This document shows positions 22,560-35,420 of a stretch of DNA of 64,000 bases, one piece after another. The DNA is from Paracamarosporium sp. OC-R06-R3 (lineage: Eukaryota > Ascomycota > Dothideomycetes > Pleosporales > Didymosphaeriaceae). The DNA is taken from assembly GCA_019828545.1 (NCBI GenBank), contig JACVRA010000238.1:62001-126000 (forward strand), in the 5' to 3' direction. Position 1 is the stretch's first letter; each line of letters starts with the position of its first letter. Under the pieces are notes generated by a model. It was not told the DNA's origin. It did no database searches and saw only the letters and a program-made list of their open reading frames with translations. A program made the position numbers and the translations under genes.

Positions 22560-25205
22560 TTAATCGTCTTCGTCCAAAGTGAGCTCTACTGGTCCCTTCA
22601 CCCCGTCTCTTTTCATATTGACAGGAAATCGAACACCAGCCATTCCAATCAGCCCAGCACTCATTACCAGCGAAGCAACAGAGCTCTTCGGAATCTCCTC
22701 CAGCACCGCCTTGCCATCTGGAAACAGGCTTGCCGGGATCGCGCTGCGCAAGTAGTAAATACGGGTCGATAAGAACGGTACCAAGGGACTAAGGCGGAAG
22801 AAACGCGGTCCCTGTGGTGCAGGTTTCGATCCTGAGCTATCGGCGCGCTGGCGTTGTGCCCTGGTTTGCGCCCTGGTTTGCTTGCGACCTACACTTGCTC
22901 CCGAATCTTGTACCTTTCTATCCGCCGGTGTCGATAGCTGTGATCTCCGTGTCGTATGCGATGTACCTGAGGCCGAAGGCATCGTCTGCTCGATCGTGAT
23001 TGGATCGACGAAGGACGCGCTGGGGTCTCCGACTCGGCAACCTTGCATTATTTCATCAAGCTGTAGAGGCTCGAAGGAGGCGCCTTTGTTCCTGGAGAAA
23101 TTTTGTTCTAGTATCGAGCTGTTCTTGAGTAGCTGCGGCTCAGACGCGCCATGGAAATCGTGCATGTGCTGCAGGAATTCATCTTCGGATGTATATAGGG
23201 TTTGCTCGCACTGACGGTAGCGGTGGTAGTGCTGAGCATGTTCAACGTGAAAGGATCTGTAGCCTGCACCGCACAAGTGGCAGTGATGGGCTTTCGGCGA
23301 CGGAAACTGAGGGCATAGAGGCGGCCCTGCGTTCTCAGCAGCAACATCGTCAAACGACCTGCTATGTCAATACGGTACAAATAGGATTTATGATGCATTA
23401 CTTACCGGAGGAATCGGCAACTCCAAACACGGCAATGAGAGTGTTTGTTCATAGCGTCGACATTTGCAAAGACCTTCCGGCAGTAGCGACAACGGAATGG
23501 GCCAACTGCGCCTGGCGAGCATAGGTTCTCCAAATGGTTCTCCGAACGCTCTGGCCACCATGCCGACCGGTTCCATTCGCCTGCTGCCATGTGCTCGGCA
23601 ACATGTTCGCAACGCTCACTCCAGTCTTTGGCTCGCTTTCCACAAAAGCCGCAGCAAAGCATAGGGTCATCAGCTTTAATAGGCGCACCGAACCTTCTCC
23701 ACTTGATTGCAAGGTCCTTGCAGCCAAAGTTGCCTCCTTCGCTGTCGAGTAGACGTGTCTGGCAACCGAGACGCGCTGACGGATGCTTGACGTTGGCAAA
23801 GTGCACGTGGTGCAAGTGCTGAGTGAAATGATCCCGGCGGTAGAAAGTTCGCTGTGATTCTGGCTTATTTCGACACTGCTGGTACTTGTGGCTGGCCATG
23901 TGGTACTCATCGGGTCGCATCTGGCCGCAGAACGGGCAAGAAAGAAGCGGAGCGTTTTTGGTGTCACAGCAAATCCACGTAGTGCGGAGAGCGTGTACGG
24001 AATCTTCATGACGGATCCACTCATACTTGGTCTTGAAGGCGCGAGGGCAGAACGTGCAGCAGAAAGGGAGGTTCTCCTGAGGCACGCCAGCACTATTGAG
24101 ACCATTGAACTGTGTCCTGGTGTACGGAGACTGCTTCCATTCCATGCGTCGGCGACCACGCCTTCGAGTTCGACCAAACGATGACATGTTACTGCCACTG
24201 CTATATGTCGTAGGTACTGTGCCATCCGAAGAACTCACTGAGGTGATGACCGAGCCAGGCCTGCCTACCCTTGAGCCTGAAGACCCGTCGAACTGGAAAT
24301 CTCCTTCGTCGCTGGTTGAACCGTTCTCCATAGCGGCTTGGATAGTAGAGTAGGGTACAGCTTCCTCCTGATACGATTGCGCCAGATATACAGCAAGAGG
24401 TGGTTGAGGTGGTTGCACTGCCTCATCAGTTTGCTTGTCGAAAGCTTCAAGACTATCCCGGGAGAGTTTCGATGAGAGTGAAGTATTGCTCCCATTCGGC
24501 TGCGACATGACAGCTTCTGAAGATTCTGGAAATCGTGAGAAGGGGATCAATAAACGCGACAAGCAACAAACCTGGCGACTCTGGCTTCTTTCGAGCACGT
24601 GTATTGTTGAACCAATTCCGAACCCGTTTCACATCCAAGTTAGCCTGATGAGCGATGATGTCCATCTCCCAGGAACAAGGGTACGGATTTGCTGCAAATT
24701 CTTCCTCCAGCATCTGCCTCGCTTCCACGGGTAGGCGATTGGAGGGGCCTTTCCTTTTGGCCGAAGCAGGCTTTCGAGAGACGGTGTTGCTCCGTTGCGG
24801 ACGGGCATTCTGGTCCGTCTCCTGCCTTAACATGATAACATCCCCTTCTTGTGGCATAGGGTGATGTTGCCATGTATACGACGGAGCCCTGCTGTGGTCG
24901 TCGGTAAGGAGTTGGGGTCCCACCGGCATGTCCTGGACCAGTGGCGGCATTTGCTCGACATGAAAAAACTCTGGCATCGATACTGCCGATGTGTCGAAGG
25001 AGAATCCAAGTGGTGCGTTGAACGCTCCTCCTCCCATGTCCTCCGGGACGGATGGCTGCCAGTCCATAGCACTATCCGGGCCTAGGATGGGCGTAATCTG
25101 TGCCACAGTCTCACACTGCACCGGAGATTCATATCCGTTGTTGTCCCTCTCCAGCTGAGCAAAGTCAAAGAACTCATCCAGGCTGTCAAGTGGTTCGCCT
25201 GCCAT
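22560..25205 (-). CDS. Homeodomain plus multiple C2H2 zinc-finger transcription factor
   Basis: Three exons, 24572-25205, 23406-24525 and 22560-23358 (introns 46 and 47 nt, GT-AG), give 850 residues. A homeodomain of TALE/KN type lies at about 153-207, with NPYPCSWE in the loop and WFNNTRARKK in the recognition helix. From about residue 365 there are C2H2-like fingers, starting with FCCTFCPRAFKTKYEWIRHEDSVH and continuing with CPFCGQM...H, CCGFCGKRAKDW...H and CRYCRKVFANVDAMNKH. Another Cys/His pair set spans the last splice (HHCHLCGAGYRSF). The rest is low complexity. A nuclear DNA-binding regulator is inferred; target genes are unknown. It is head to head with UTP15 at about 520 bp. Confidence 0.88.
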
Positions 25206-25729
25206 GGTCGCTCAGGTTAGGCCGGGCGGGTGTGGCTTACGATACAACGGCTAGCTAAGAACGACGATATGGAAAACAAAGAAGCGATACAAAATGTTTC
25301 ATGATGAGGGAGTGCAGGCAGGCCCTGGTTTTTGGGCGGATGGCCTGGCGAGGCTTGTGCACTGGTCCTCGAGTGATGAAGAAGGTGCGGGGATCGTCAG
25401 GCTACCAGGCTGAGGGTGGTATTGGCACTATACTGATTGAGGAGCACTTCATATGCAACACCCTCCTCGTTCGCTGCGACGTTCCGGGCAGTGTGCGCTC
25501 GAGGTCCGCGCATTTGCGCAAAGGAGCGAACAGGTCTGACATGCCGCGGGATGGCTGGGCGTCGCACTCGCAGGAGCATAGCGAGAGCGGCGCTGCTGCG
25601 CGGGCGGTGGGGAAGGCGCGCTAGTCCGGTAACGGAAAGCGCGTCTTCCACCGAAAAAAGTTCGGGCGCAAAGTGCAACTTCGACCGCGACGACGAGACT
25701 TCCAGTTTCCACCCACCGTCCCGCCCACA
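25206..25729. promoter_or_regulatory. Divergent promoter region: homeobox factor / UTP15
   Basis: 524 bp between two divergent start codons. No TATA box is obvious near UTP15. No other gene is supported. Confidence 0.45.
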
Positions 25730-27425
25730 ATGGCAGCCGAAGTGCAGCCTCTGCAGCCCATAAAGCTGCCCACGGGAGTCTCGACCGTCACGGCAGAGCA
25801 AAAATACTGGGCTTCCTTCGGCACCGAGCTCCGCCTCGACCCATCGCAACACTCCTCCCCCATAACACACATCTCGATACCGCCACGGCCCGCCTCGAAT
25901 CTCCTTGGTCCTGCGCAGGATCTCTTCGCAGTTACCACCGGTTCGCGTGTCCAAATCTTCTCGTCCAAGACACGGAAGCTTGTGAAGAACATTTCAAGAT
26001 TTGGCGTAGATGACATTGCGCACTCGGGCAATATCCGGCGGGATGGCAGGATCGTGGTTGCGGGAGGGGATAGCGGGACGATACAGGCTTTTGATGCGAA
26101 CAGCCGCGCCATCTTGAAGACGTGGAAGGAACACAAGCAGCCAGTGTGGGTGACCGAGTGGAATCCGAGTGAGCTTACGAGCTTGATGAGTTGTTCCGAC
26201 GATCGCACAGTACGGCTGTGGGACCTACCGGCCGACAAGAGCATTACTTCGTTCGACGGGCACCAAGACTATGTGCGCTGCGGAGCGTTCATGCCTGCGC
26301 AGAGTGGGCTGTTGGTGTCCGGCAGTTACGATCAGACGGTGCGCTTATGGGATTCAAGAACTGGCGGCAAGGCAGTCATGGTGTTCAAACATGCTGCCCC
26401 TGTGGAAGCTGTGCTTCCTATGCCATCGGGGACTGCGGTTCTGGCCTCAAGCGAAAACACAATCAGCGTCCTTGATGTGGTAGCCGCGAAACCCATGCAT
26501 CTCTTACGCAACCACCAGAAGACCGTCACCGCTCTCTCCCTCGCGAACAACGGCGAACGCCTCCTCTCGGGTGCACTCGATGGGCACGTCAAAGTTTTCG
26601 AAACTACAGGCTGGAACGTAGTAGCAGGCATGAAATATCCCTCGCCGATTCTCTCGCTCAGCGTCATACCATCCCAAAACGAGGATAAGCATATCGCAGT
26701 CGGTATGCAATCTGGGTTGCTGTCAATCAAAACGAGGCTATCTGGCGAACAGAAAGCCCTCGCGCGAGAGCGCGAAAAGGAGATGCAAGCTCTCATGGCC
26801 GGCAAGATTGAGGAATACGACCGAGCAAAGAAGCGCAAGCGAGGGAAGGGATGGGAGAAGAACCTGCGAGGACGTGACTTCACCGGCGAAGGCGCAGACA
26901 TAGTCATCGACCCAAATTCAAGAGGAAAGATCCATGCAAACTCGCCATGGGCACACTGCTTGCGGACGGGACAATACGCAAAGGCACTGGATATTGTGCT
27001 GGCGCAGAAGGTACGAGATCATTCACCCTTTAACGTATGAGTAGCAACACTGACATTTCCAACAGGGTAACACCGCAAAAGAACAATCCATCACACTACT
27101 CACTGCTTTGCGCCACCGCAGCGCACTCAATGCTGCTCTCGTAAATCGTGACGAGATCACATTACAGCCTATCTTGCGCTGGCTTATCAAGTACATCCCA
27201 GACTATCGCATCACTCGGCTCACTACCGATGTTGCGTTAGTCGTTCTGGACCTGTACGCTGATCAACTAGGCCGCAGCGAGGAGATTGACACCCTCTTCG
27301 ATCAGCTGTGCCAAAAAGTGAAAGACCTCGTCGAGACGAGCCAGGCAGCTTGGGGCGTCAAAGGCATGCTTGACATGCTGACTGCAACCGCTGGGGCGCA
27401 GGGCACAGACGCCATTGAGAATTAG
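25730..27425 (+). CDS. UTP15: U3 snoRNP / t-UTP component Utp15
   Basis: WD40 protein of the t-UTP subcomplex, which links rDNA transcription to 18S pre-rRNA processing in the nucleolus. Two exons, 25730-27010 and 27066-27425, around a 55-nt intron give 546 residues. The start at 25730 (MAAEVQPLQPIKL) is the first true ATG in frame. WD40 blades cover about 30-330, with clear repeat ends such as CSDDRTVRLWDL, GSYDQTVRLWDS and GALDGHVKVFE. The UTP15 C-terminal helical domain follows (SPWAHCLRTGQYAKALDIVL to the end), and a basic KKRKRGKGWEKNLRGR patch lies between. Intact. Confidence 0.95.
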
Positions 27426-27661
27426 GAAGGGACCAGATGTCATTTTTGAATTGCATAGCGATGGCGTTGAGATTTCTTGTATAGGAAAAGTTGACAAAGG
27501 ATACCCGGATGAAGCATGTTGCTTTGGATGATGGGGCGAAGTGGATCGATGAATATGCTTGAATGGTATATGGTACATGCCTCTCTGCGGCAAATGCTGT
27601 TCTATCGCACATTCCTTGGTGTACATATGTTACAAGAACCCCCCAGCTTAGATAGAAATCA

Positions 27662-28889
27662 CTACCACAAGCAGTACTGCCGCTGTGTCGTGACAGGTCG
27701 ATCAGGAAGTGCCACCCAAAGCGGCTTGTTCTCGCGCTTCTTCTTGATTTCATCCGAGATACGCATGCGCGTCTTCTCTTCCTTGAGCGTGACGTTGAAT
27801 TCTAGAGGACTGCGTTAGCGCTGCGTTTGTCGCAGGAGATAGGGACAGGAAGGCTCACTCGCTGTCCGATGATGGAGAAGGTTCGTCCTTCCCCTTGCCC
27901 TAAATTCTACACTCTTTGTCTCCGGTCCCTTGGTAGCCCACGCCTGGTCGATGTACATCTCCGTCGGGTCCGTTACCGTCTTCTTGCTTCCGTTTCTAAG
28001 CTCAATGACCGTGCCCTTCGCTCCGTTTGTCTGTCTCCTCCTCGTTCCGTCGGCGAGGCATATGGTGCTCCTCTCAGACTCCTTCATCTTTCCTTGCTTG
28101 ATCAACGCATCCTCCTTGGCCGCCTGGGATGGTTCAACGCCGGCACCGAGACCCATTCCGCGCGCCGCGATAGCTTCGTCACGCGCAAGCTGGAGACCCT
28201 TGACAATGTCGCGTGCGACCCGTTTCTTGGAAAAGCGCAACTGGATGAGGGCTTCCTCGACGGTCTTGCCCTGGATCTGGTGCATGAGCCTCGTCATCTT
28301 TTTCACGCTCGTCGGAAAGTTTTGCGACTTGTACATCATCTCCCTCTCTGTCCTTTTCAGCCTAATCGTCTTCCCCACGCGTCTCTTTTGCAAGCCCCGA
28401 ATCACCAGGGATCGCTCGTACGAACGGCGAGCTTGCGGCACGGGATCGAGCGTAAGGGCGTGCAGCTCCTTCTCCTTCTCCGTCGCCAGTTCTTCATCCC
28501 TCCTTTTGTTTTCCTGCTTCAGGGTTTTTATTTCTGCAGGCGTCATGCCCACGCGATAGCCAGGGATTTCGTATTCTTCCTTGAAGAGCCCATTCTTTGA
28601 GAGACCGCCCGTCTGGGGTATAGGGCGTTTCGGCTTGGCTTTGGGGTTGCGCTTGCTAAGGTACTCGTCGAGGATGGGGTTCGAGAGGTCGACATCTTTG
28701 GAAGCATCCTTCTCCTCAGCAGACCGGACGCACGAGTTGGCAAAGGCTCGGTTCGAGGTGACCCAATACGTCGAGCGTGGTCGGAAAGCGGCGAGGCCTG
28801 TGAAGGGTTAGCTCTCCAGCAAGCACGAGGGCTGGCAAGAGCGACTGACATGGCTGCCCCAGCCGCCGGACGGGTATTCGTGCGCTCAT
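27662..28889 (-). CDS. MRPL22: Mitochondrial ribosomal protein L22 (uL22m)
   Basis: Large-subunit mitoribosomal protein near the exit tunnel. Three exons, 28850-28889, 27859-28797 and 27662-27801 (introns 52 and 57 nt), give 372 residues. The first exon encodes MSARIPVRRLGQP, the start of an Arg-rich mitochondrial presequence. The uL22 fold lies around 170-345: MHQIQGKTVEEALIQLRFS, RVARDIVKGLQLARDEA, then EMYIDQAW and RGRTNLLHHRTAKFNVTLKE across the last splice. The C-terminal KPLWVALPDRPVT extension is normal for fungal L22m. Head to head with PRP24. Confidence 0.93.
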
Positions 28890-29531
28890 TGGGATGTGCG
28901 GCGCCCCAATGGGTCGATGTCGATGGACGATGTCTGCCGTGAGCCCCAGAGGAAATTCTACGGAGCCGCGCTAGCAGAGAGACGGTCACGTGCCTTTGCA
29001 GATCATCATCTGAGCGATCGGCCCCTCCTACGTGCAACCCGTGCAAAACACACACTTCTGCTGGTGCCAAACGGGAGCGTTACTCCTGAGCTTCGCACTC
29101 GTCTGCATCCAAGTCGACCTACCGCTCTGCGCACGCGTCGGATCCCTTCGAGCCATCAGATTAGATTGGCGAGGCGGCTGCAAGCTGTGCCGTCATTAGC
29201 TGGACCCGCATTGCCGGCCCTAGCTTGACGTGTTTGATTCTTCCTCCAGGCGTGCCGAGACTCTTCAAGTCTTTGGCGCTGTTGCCTTTAGCTCTGCGCT
29301 CGCTCTCATATCTCCCGAGTCGAGAGCTGAGCTTCCTGGACGCGCACCCAGCCCGAGTCCATGTTGCCCGCCGTGAGCCCCGTCAGCCTCACTTCTGACC
29401 CGTAACGGTCCCTGCAGCAGCGCAAGAGCATTGAGTACTAGTCGCATCCGTGGGCGCGAAAAACGAAACAACAGAAACACCAGCCGGCAGGGCGCGTAGG
29501 GGCGCAGTGTGGACAGAAAAGAGAGGGCGCC
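28890..29531. promoter_or_regulatory. Divergent promoter region MRPL22 / PRP24
   Basis: 642 bp between two divergent start codons. I see no additional gene, RNA or repeat; both promoters are expected here. Confidence 0.45.
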
Positions 29532-32500
29532 ATGGACATCAACTCGCTGCTGTCGCCACAGGACTCGCCGGCGCAAGAAACACCTCCGCCGCATTCAGCG
29601 CTCGGGTCGCCGTCGATACAGTCGTCGAGCAAGCGCGCAATACGCCAGATCCCCTCGCGCACGCCGTCCGGGCTCAGCCAGAATGTCACGTCTTCGCCGC
29701 AGCCGCACTTGTCGTACCACCACCAGCAGCAGCCCTCCCCAAGCCTCTCCTATACCAACGGCACCCGCGCGATCCATAGCGCAACGAGCACGCCGCCAGA
29801 ACGACCTATGCATTCTCCACGCGATACCCGAATGACTCCCCCGAACCCATTGCTCCGACAGGCATCGACTCCCGGTATGGATACCTTGGCAGGTGGGTGC
29901 AATTCCAATTGATAGAAAGACGTCGGGTCGAGCAAGCGGGGACAGACGCGCTTGTTATCGTCGTCTGCTTCCATTGGGTGTGATAGAGCAGGAAGCTGAC
30001 AAGCTGCAGACTTGGCCGCAATGCAGCACCAACACCAGCAGCAAGCCGCGAGGCAGAGCTCCGCTGCGCAGCGACCATCCTTTAGGTAGGTACCATCACC
30101 TTTCACATACAAGCTTCACCTTGCGCGCCGTGACTCTGTGGGAATCACCTCGGGAACCCCTATTGGCGCTCGTATGGAAATCTGCATGCCTGGGAGTGCA
30201 TCTAGGGGAGCTCACAGGTGCAAGTCACGCGTCGGTCACGGCTGCCTCCGTTGGCGGTCTTGGCACTGTTTTTCCCTTCACTAATACACCACTTGCAGTC
30301 TCCAAAACATCCCGCGCACGATTTCCGGCAGCTCTGCAACAGACATCAGCATGAGCGAGGCTTCTCCACAGATCCGCAACTTTGCGGCGCGCGCGCTTAC
30401 CCCAGAGCACGTCGACTACCTAACGCAGCTGGACAGGTCGCTAAGCAAGAACCCGCTGGATTATTACGGCCATGTCAATTTTGTCACCACGCTCCACCAA
30501 GGCCTACAGTACCACATGTCCGCAATTGATCCTGGAAATCCGCAATCGTATGAGCTGTTGTCGATCCTTCGAGAGGCGGGCGCAAGCATGGCCAAAATGT
30601 ATCCGCTTGGGGAAACCCTGTGGCAGTACCGGCTCGAAGATGAGAAAGCACTCGCTGCAAATGTGGAGGACCGCATGTAAGTACATACACCATGTTTTGA
30701 TTCCTCTTTGTGTATCACGCGTCTTCGAAACACGACCATGCTGACTTTGGTTCAAGGGCTGTGCTCGAGCTGTACAAGATGGCGACACAAGACGAGCCGT
30801 CCAGCGCTAGAATATGGGTACGTACCCTGGAAGCAACCTGTGCATCGTACATCGTGACGTACCTCAGCTGTGTCCACTGTGCTAACTTTGCGCCTCGTTT
30901 AGGTAGCATATGGCGAGTACCTCAGCCACCTGTTGGCTTGTTCATGGGAGCAACACCCTCCAGAACAGTGGTCTGAGGAAGAGAGGGCCATCGGACGCGA
31001 ATTTTTTACACCTATGCTGCTTCAAGACATCTGGCGACAAGGCGCAGAGAATGTCAAGTACAATCTCCAAGACAGCAATCTTGTATGGGATCGGTACATC
31101 CAATTCCTACAGGAAGACCTGGAGCGAAGTGCTTCAAACCAAGAGAAACAGGATAAAGCCATGCGAATCACCGGAATCTACCGTGAGCGGCTTCGTCAGC
31201 CACATGCGACTTGGGGCGAGACACTCTCAAAATATGCCTCCTTCGTCTCGCGTGTAGGTAGAAATGCCGAAGAGGCAATGGAACAAGCCGTTCAGCAGAA
31301 CATGCATATAAAACAGCAATACGCCAATCGCGAGGAGTTCGAATTCAAGTTGCTACAGGCCACGCAAGCAGGCGACAGGGATGCCGAATATTACGCGTTG
31401 ACCCGGTATCTAAAGTGGGAGAAGAAGACTATGGGTGTCTACAGCTTTCCTTTGGTCAATGCCTTGTTCGAGCGTGCCACGCTTCGCTTCCCTGTAGATT
31501 CCAACTTGTGGGAAGACCATATTGAATTTTTGATCTGGCAGAAAGACCCTTCAGTTGACCTCCTGAATGTTCTCGAGCGTGCCACTCGTCATTGTCCATG
31601 GTCGGGATCTCTCTGGTCGCATCGGATATTGACGCTGGAAGCTGAGCGCAGGGAGTTCAATGAGATCGAAGGTATCAAGCACACCGCGACACGAACCGGC
31701 CTGCTAGAACACGCCGATCTAGAAGAGCTTATCAAAGTGCAGATCGCTTGGTGCGGCTATCTTCGACGCAGAGCCTTTGAATCCAGTGCTTCTGAAGATG
31801 ATGCGGACATTGCCGAAGTCGGCATACGCTCGGCGCTGGAGCTGGTTCGTGAAGTTGGCATGAAAAAGTATGGCAGGAACTGGCCCGGTGATGCCAAGTA
31901 TCGTCTGGAGCGCATCCACATGAAATTCTGGCTGCAGAGAGGCAGCCCGGAAGAGGCGCGACAGATTTGGGATGTTCTCGTCAAGCACCACAAGGATTCG
32001 TACGATTTCTGGTATCGATACTATATCTGGGAGATGGTTCTGTGGGCCAACCACGCAATGCGAGACAAGAGCAACGAAGGCCAACAACTATTGACACCCT
32101 CGCGAGCGACAGCAGTTCTTGAGCTCGGGATGGGGCAACTTCCAACGATCGATCAACCCGAACCTTTGATCGAAATGTATGTTAACCACTGCGAGCAACA
32201 CGAGACCGTGCTCAAGGTGCGGAGCGCACAGATCGAGCGACGTAGATCGGAACGCGTTGTCGCTATGAGGAAACAAAGGGAAGAGGCGGCAGCGGCAGCG
32301 AGTCGATCCGAGCAGCAGCCAAACCACGCTGCGGACGGGTCCGGCAAGAGAAAGAGGGAGGAGGGCACCGATACGGATTCCGTTGCAAAGAAAACGAAAC
32401 CGCTCGAAACCGGCGAAGCACATCTCACGGCAGTCGATGCCCGATACACGAGCGAAGCGCCGTCTGATGCCGGATCAACTTCTCAGAAGAGAGACCGCGA

Positions 32501-33875
32501 AAATACGTCTGTTATTGTGCAGCGACTCCCACAAAGCGCAACGCAGACCAAAATCCGCCAATTCTTTAGCGATGCTGGCAATGTACGCAATGTGACTATG
32601 AAACCTGAAAAGGACAGTATGGTCGCGATCGTGGAGTTTGAAAGTTCGGAAGAGGCAGACTATGCTTTGACGAAGGAGGTCAAGGGATTCGAAGGACATG
32701 ATATCACAATCAAGCGCGGCGAAAGCACCACGCTATATGTCGCGAACTACCCCGCTCACGCTGACGAAGCATACGTGCGAAAGCTCTTCGAGACGTGTGG
32801 TGAGATTCTGAGCATACGGTTCCCATCGCTCAAATACAACACTCACCGCCGTTTTTGCTACATCCAATTTGCCAACGCCAACGATGCGATTGCGGCTACG
32901 AAGCTAGACGGCACGGATGTGGAGGGATTGAAGATCATTGCGAAGATCTCTAACCCGAATGCGAAGAAGAAACGCGATGGTGCGACTGCTGAAGGGCGTG
33001 AGGTATACGTCTGGAAACTCAATTTCAAACTCAAGAAGCGCGAGATACAAGAAGCTTTTGCGCAGTTTGGGAAGATTGACCGCGTCAACATTCCTACCTT
33101 GGCAAACGGAAATAACAAAGGGTTCGGCTATGTCGTTTACGAACGGAAAGAGGTACGTGTCCATGACTGAGCATCGCTTGTTCTGTTGTACTGTTAAGTT
33201 TATGTTACTGACTTGATTTAGGACGCCGACGCAGCCGTCGTTGGAATGAACGGGAAAGACTTCTGGGGAATGGAGCTCAAGGTAGAGATCGCGCACGATC
33301 GCGGAGACACAAAACCGAAGGTCAAGTCGACGATCGAAAACGCAGCATCTCCAGCAGAGCGAGAAGGAACACCCGGCAAGTCAGACTCGACAACGGGTAC
33401 GAAAGGAGAACGAACCATTGCACTACTCAACGTGCCGGATACCGTGAACGACGTTCGCATCAAAGCTCTCGTCGAACCCCACGGCTACAAGAAGATTACA
33501 CTCATGCCGCAGCACGGCGGCGCCGTCATAGAGTTTGAGACCGTGGAGCAGGCTGGTAAAGCCGAGATTGCGCTCCAGGGTATCCCATTTGAAGGCAGAA
33601 ACTTACGCATCGGACGATACAAGGATCTTGTGGCGCAAAAGGGAGAGTGGAAGGCGGGAAATAGCTTCGTGCAGCCTACGCGTGTGAATAGACCTGCTGC
33701 TCCTCGAGGCGGCGCACGAGGTGGCCTTCGGGGCCGCGGAAAGCCCGGGCTCGGATTCAGGAGTGCGGTGCCTACAGCATCTATGGAGGCTAATGGTGGA
33801 GAAGCAAAGAGCAACGACGATTTCCGTGCCATGCTATTGGGCAAGCAGAAACCGTCCGACGAGAGAGCGGAGTAA
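29532..33875 (+). CDS. PRP24: U6 snRNP recycling factor Prp24 / SART3-type (HAT repeats plus four RRMs)
   Basis: Anneals U4 and U6 snRNAs during spliceosome recycling. Six exons: 29532-29892, 30010-30085, 30299-30676, 30757-30817, 30903-33152, 33222-33875, giving 1259 residues. Introns 1 and 2 are unusually long for this window (117 and 213 nt). A Ser/Pro/Gln-rich leader (MDINSLLSPQDSP) fills the first 140 or so residues and joins in frame to the HAT region (about 160-750, NPLDYYGHVNFV, WDRYIQFLQEDL, SNLWEDHIEFL). RRMs begin near 826 (SVIVQRLP), 901 (TLYVANYP), 991 (EVYVWKLN) and 1105 (ERTIALLNVP). The C-terminus has NDDFRAMLLGK, matching the Lsm-binding SNFFL-type box. A separate shorter gene starting at 30351 is possible but the splicing argues for one protein. 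Confidence 0.92.
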
Positions 33876-34321
33876 TTCTGGGAGTTTTTGGCATCAACGG
33901 TGTTTCTTGCATTTTGAAGGGCTGCAAAAGGAAAGGATATGGTGCATCATGAGCGGAGTTGCCATAGGAAACGCAATGCAATGGGAGCATTGTGGGCGTA
34001 CGAAACAGTCCACTGTATGTATTGTAGTATAATAATGTTAATAACTTACGTTGCATCATTTAGAGAATGCAATGGTATCATGAATACACAAGCTGACCAA
34101 CTTCATTGGCTATTTCAAGTTCCATCCTATTTCAACGATCATCTCTGGGCGATCCTATATCCAATATCGTTGCAGTGAAATTTGATGACCTCGGCGTCTA
34201 GTTTACTAATCCGCCAAGCCATGACATCAACTATTTCGCAACACGCAGTATGCTTCCTCGCATCCTCTCCATCCCACACTGTACCACCAATTGCTGTGAG
34301 CATCGCACTTCGTTATACGCA
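33876..34321. other. Intergenic region PRP24 / SDH5
   Basis: 446 bp with the PRP24 3' end and the SDH5 promoter. No other gene is supported. Confidence 0.45.
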
Positions 34322-35420
34322 ATGGCACACTCCCGTCTTGCCCTTCGCTCTACGAGAGCCCTTTTCTCCCTTGGCCAGCCAGCGCGGCCATTCTCCCTCT
34401 ATGCTGCACGACGCAACGAGTTCGAAGCTCTCAACAAGCGCGCCAACGACACAGCTCCCGAATACCGCAGGATACAGACCTCCAGGACACTCAATCCTCA
34501 CATGACGAACACCACCTCGACCATTGCCAATGAGATGCCCAGCGTAGGCAAAGACGCTCCGCCTCCAGAGCTGGTCACTTCCGCGGATTCGGGCTTCACC
34601 CCCAAAGACGCAGTACCAGAAAACACGGAGCGCATGACTGGCGGTACGCAAAGCAGCCAGAGTGGAGACGTCAGCGGGTCGAACAAGGATCTCAAGGGCA
34701 CAAAAGAGCTTGGTGTAGGAGAATTGGAAGGCGCATCCTTCAGGGTGGAGCCACTAAGGCGAACAGGCGAGGATGAGAACACTATGCGGGCGAGGTTATT
34801 ATGTCCGTTTCCTATCTCATCCGCAGCACACTTGTCGCTTCCCTTTGCTCACTGAACGTGTCCGACGAGGATCGAGATGATGGTTGTGGATGCGCATCCC
34901 TCGTTAAACATGCTGACACGTACCAGATCAGAGCCGCAAGAGGGGAACCCTCGAAAGTGAACTTCTCATGTCCACCTTCGCCGACGCGAACCTCGCCACC
35001 ATGACCGCCTCGCAGCTCGAGCAATACGATCTCTTCCTTGACGAGAACGACTGGGATATTTACTACTGGGCGACGCAAGAACCCACCCCATCATCTATGG
35101 AAACGGCCGAGGGACAGTCGGGCGAATTTGCGACTGAGAACGCGAGGGGCCAGGAAAAGGATGAGTGGAAGAGGGAGCCTGCGAGAGGGGAGTGGGCGCA
35201 GACGGTTGGCACGTTCAAGCCGGCGTATCGACCCGTGCCGGCAAGGTGGAAGGACAGCGAGATTCTTACCATGCTTAGGGACCATGTTACAAGCAAGAGT
35301 GCTGGTGGCGTGCAGGAAGGGGGTGCGGAGGTAGGTGGGAAAGGTCTAGCGCAGGGAGTTAAAGGCACGGGCGGTGGTGGACTGGGAATGATGCCTGAGA
35401 TCCGACAATTCGACAGGTAA
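34322..35420 (+). CDS. SDH5: Succinate dehydrogenase assembly factor 2 (Sdh5/Emi5, SDHAF2)
   Basis: Mitochondrial matrix chaperone that helps attach FAD covalently to Sdh1. Exons 34322-34802 and 34927-35420 around a 124-nt intron (GTCCGT donor, ACCAG acceptor) give 324 residues. I chose the ATG at 34322 because it starts an Arg/Ser/Leu presequence ([17 protein letters not shown]). A long polar linker follows. The Sdh5 core crosses the splice: [20 protein letters not shown], then [15 protein letters not shown], both diagnostic. The C-terminal half of about 110 residues is a longer Gly-rich tail than in yeast, as is common in filamentous fungi. Confidence 0.93.

Noticed and set aside
30351..33875. 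Separate gene starting at 30351 distinct from the 29532 leader
   Set aside because: The leader exons splice in frame, directly into this ATG, with two good introns; one gene is simpler.
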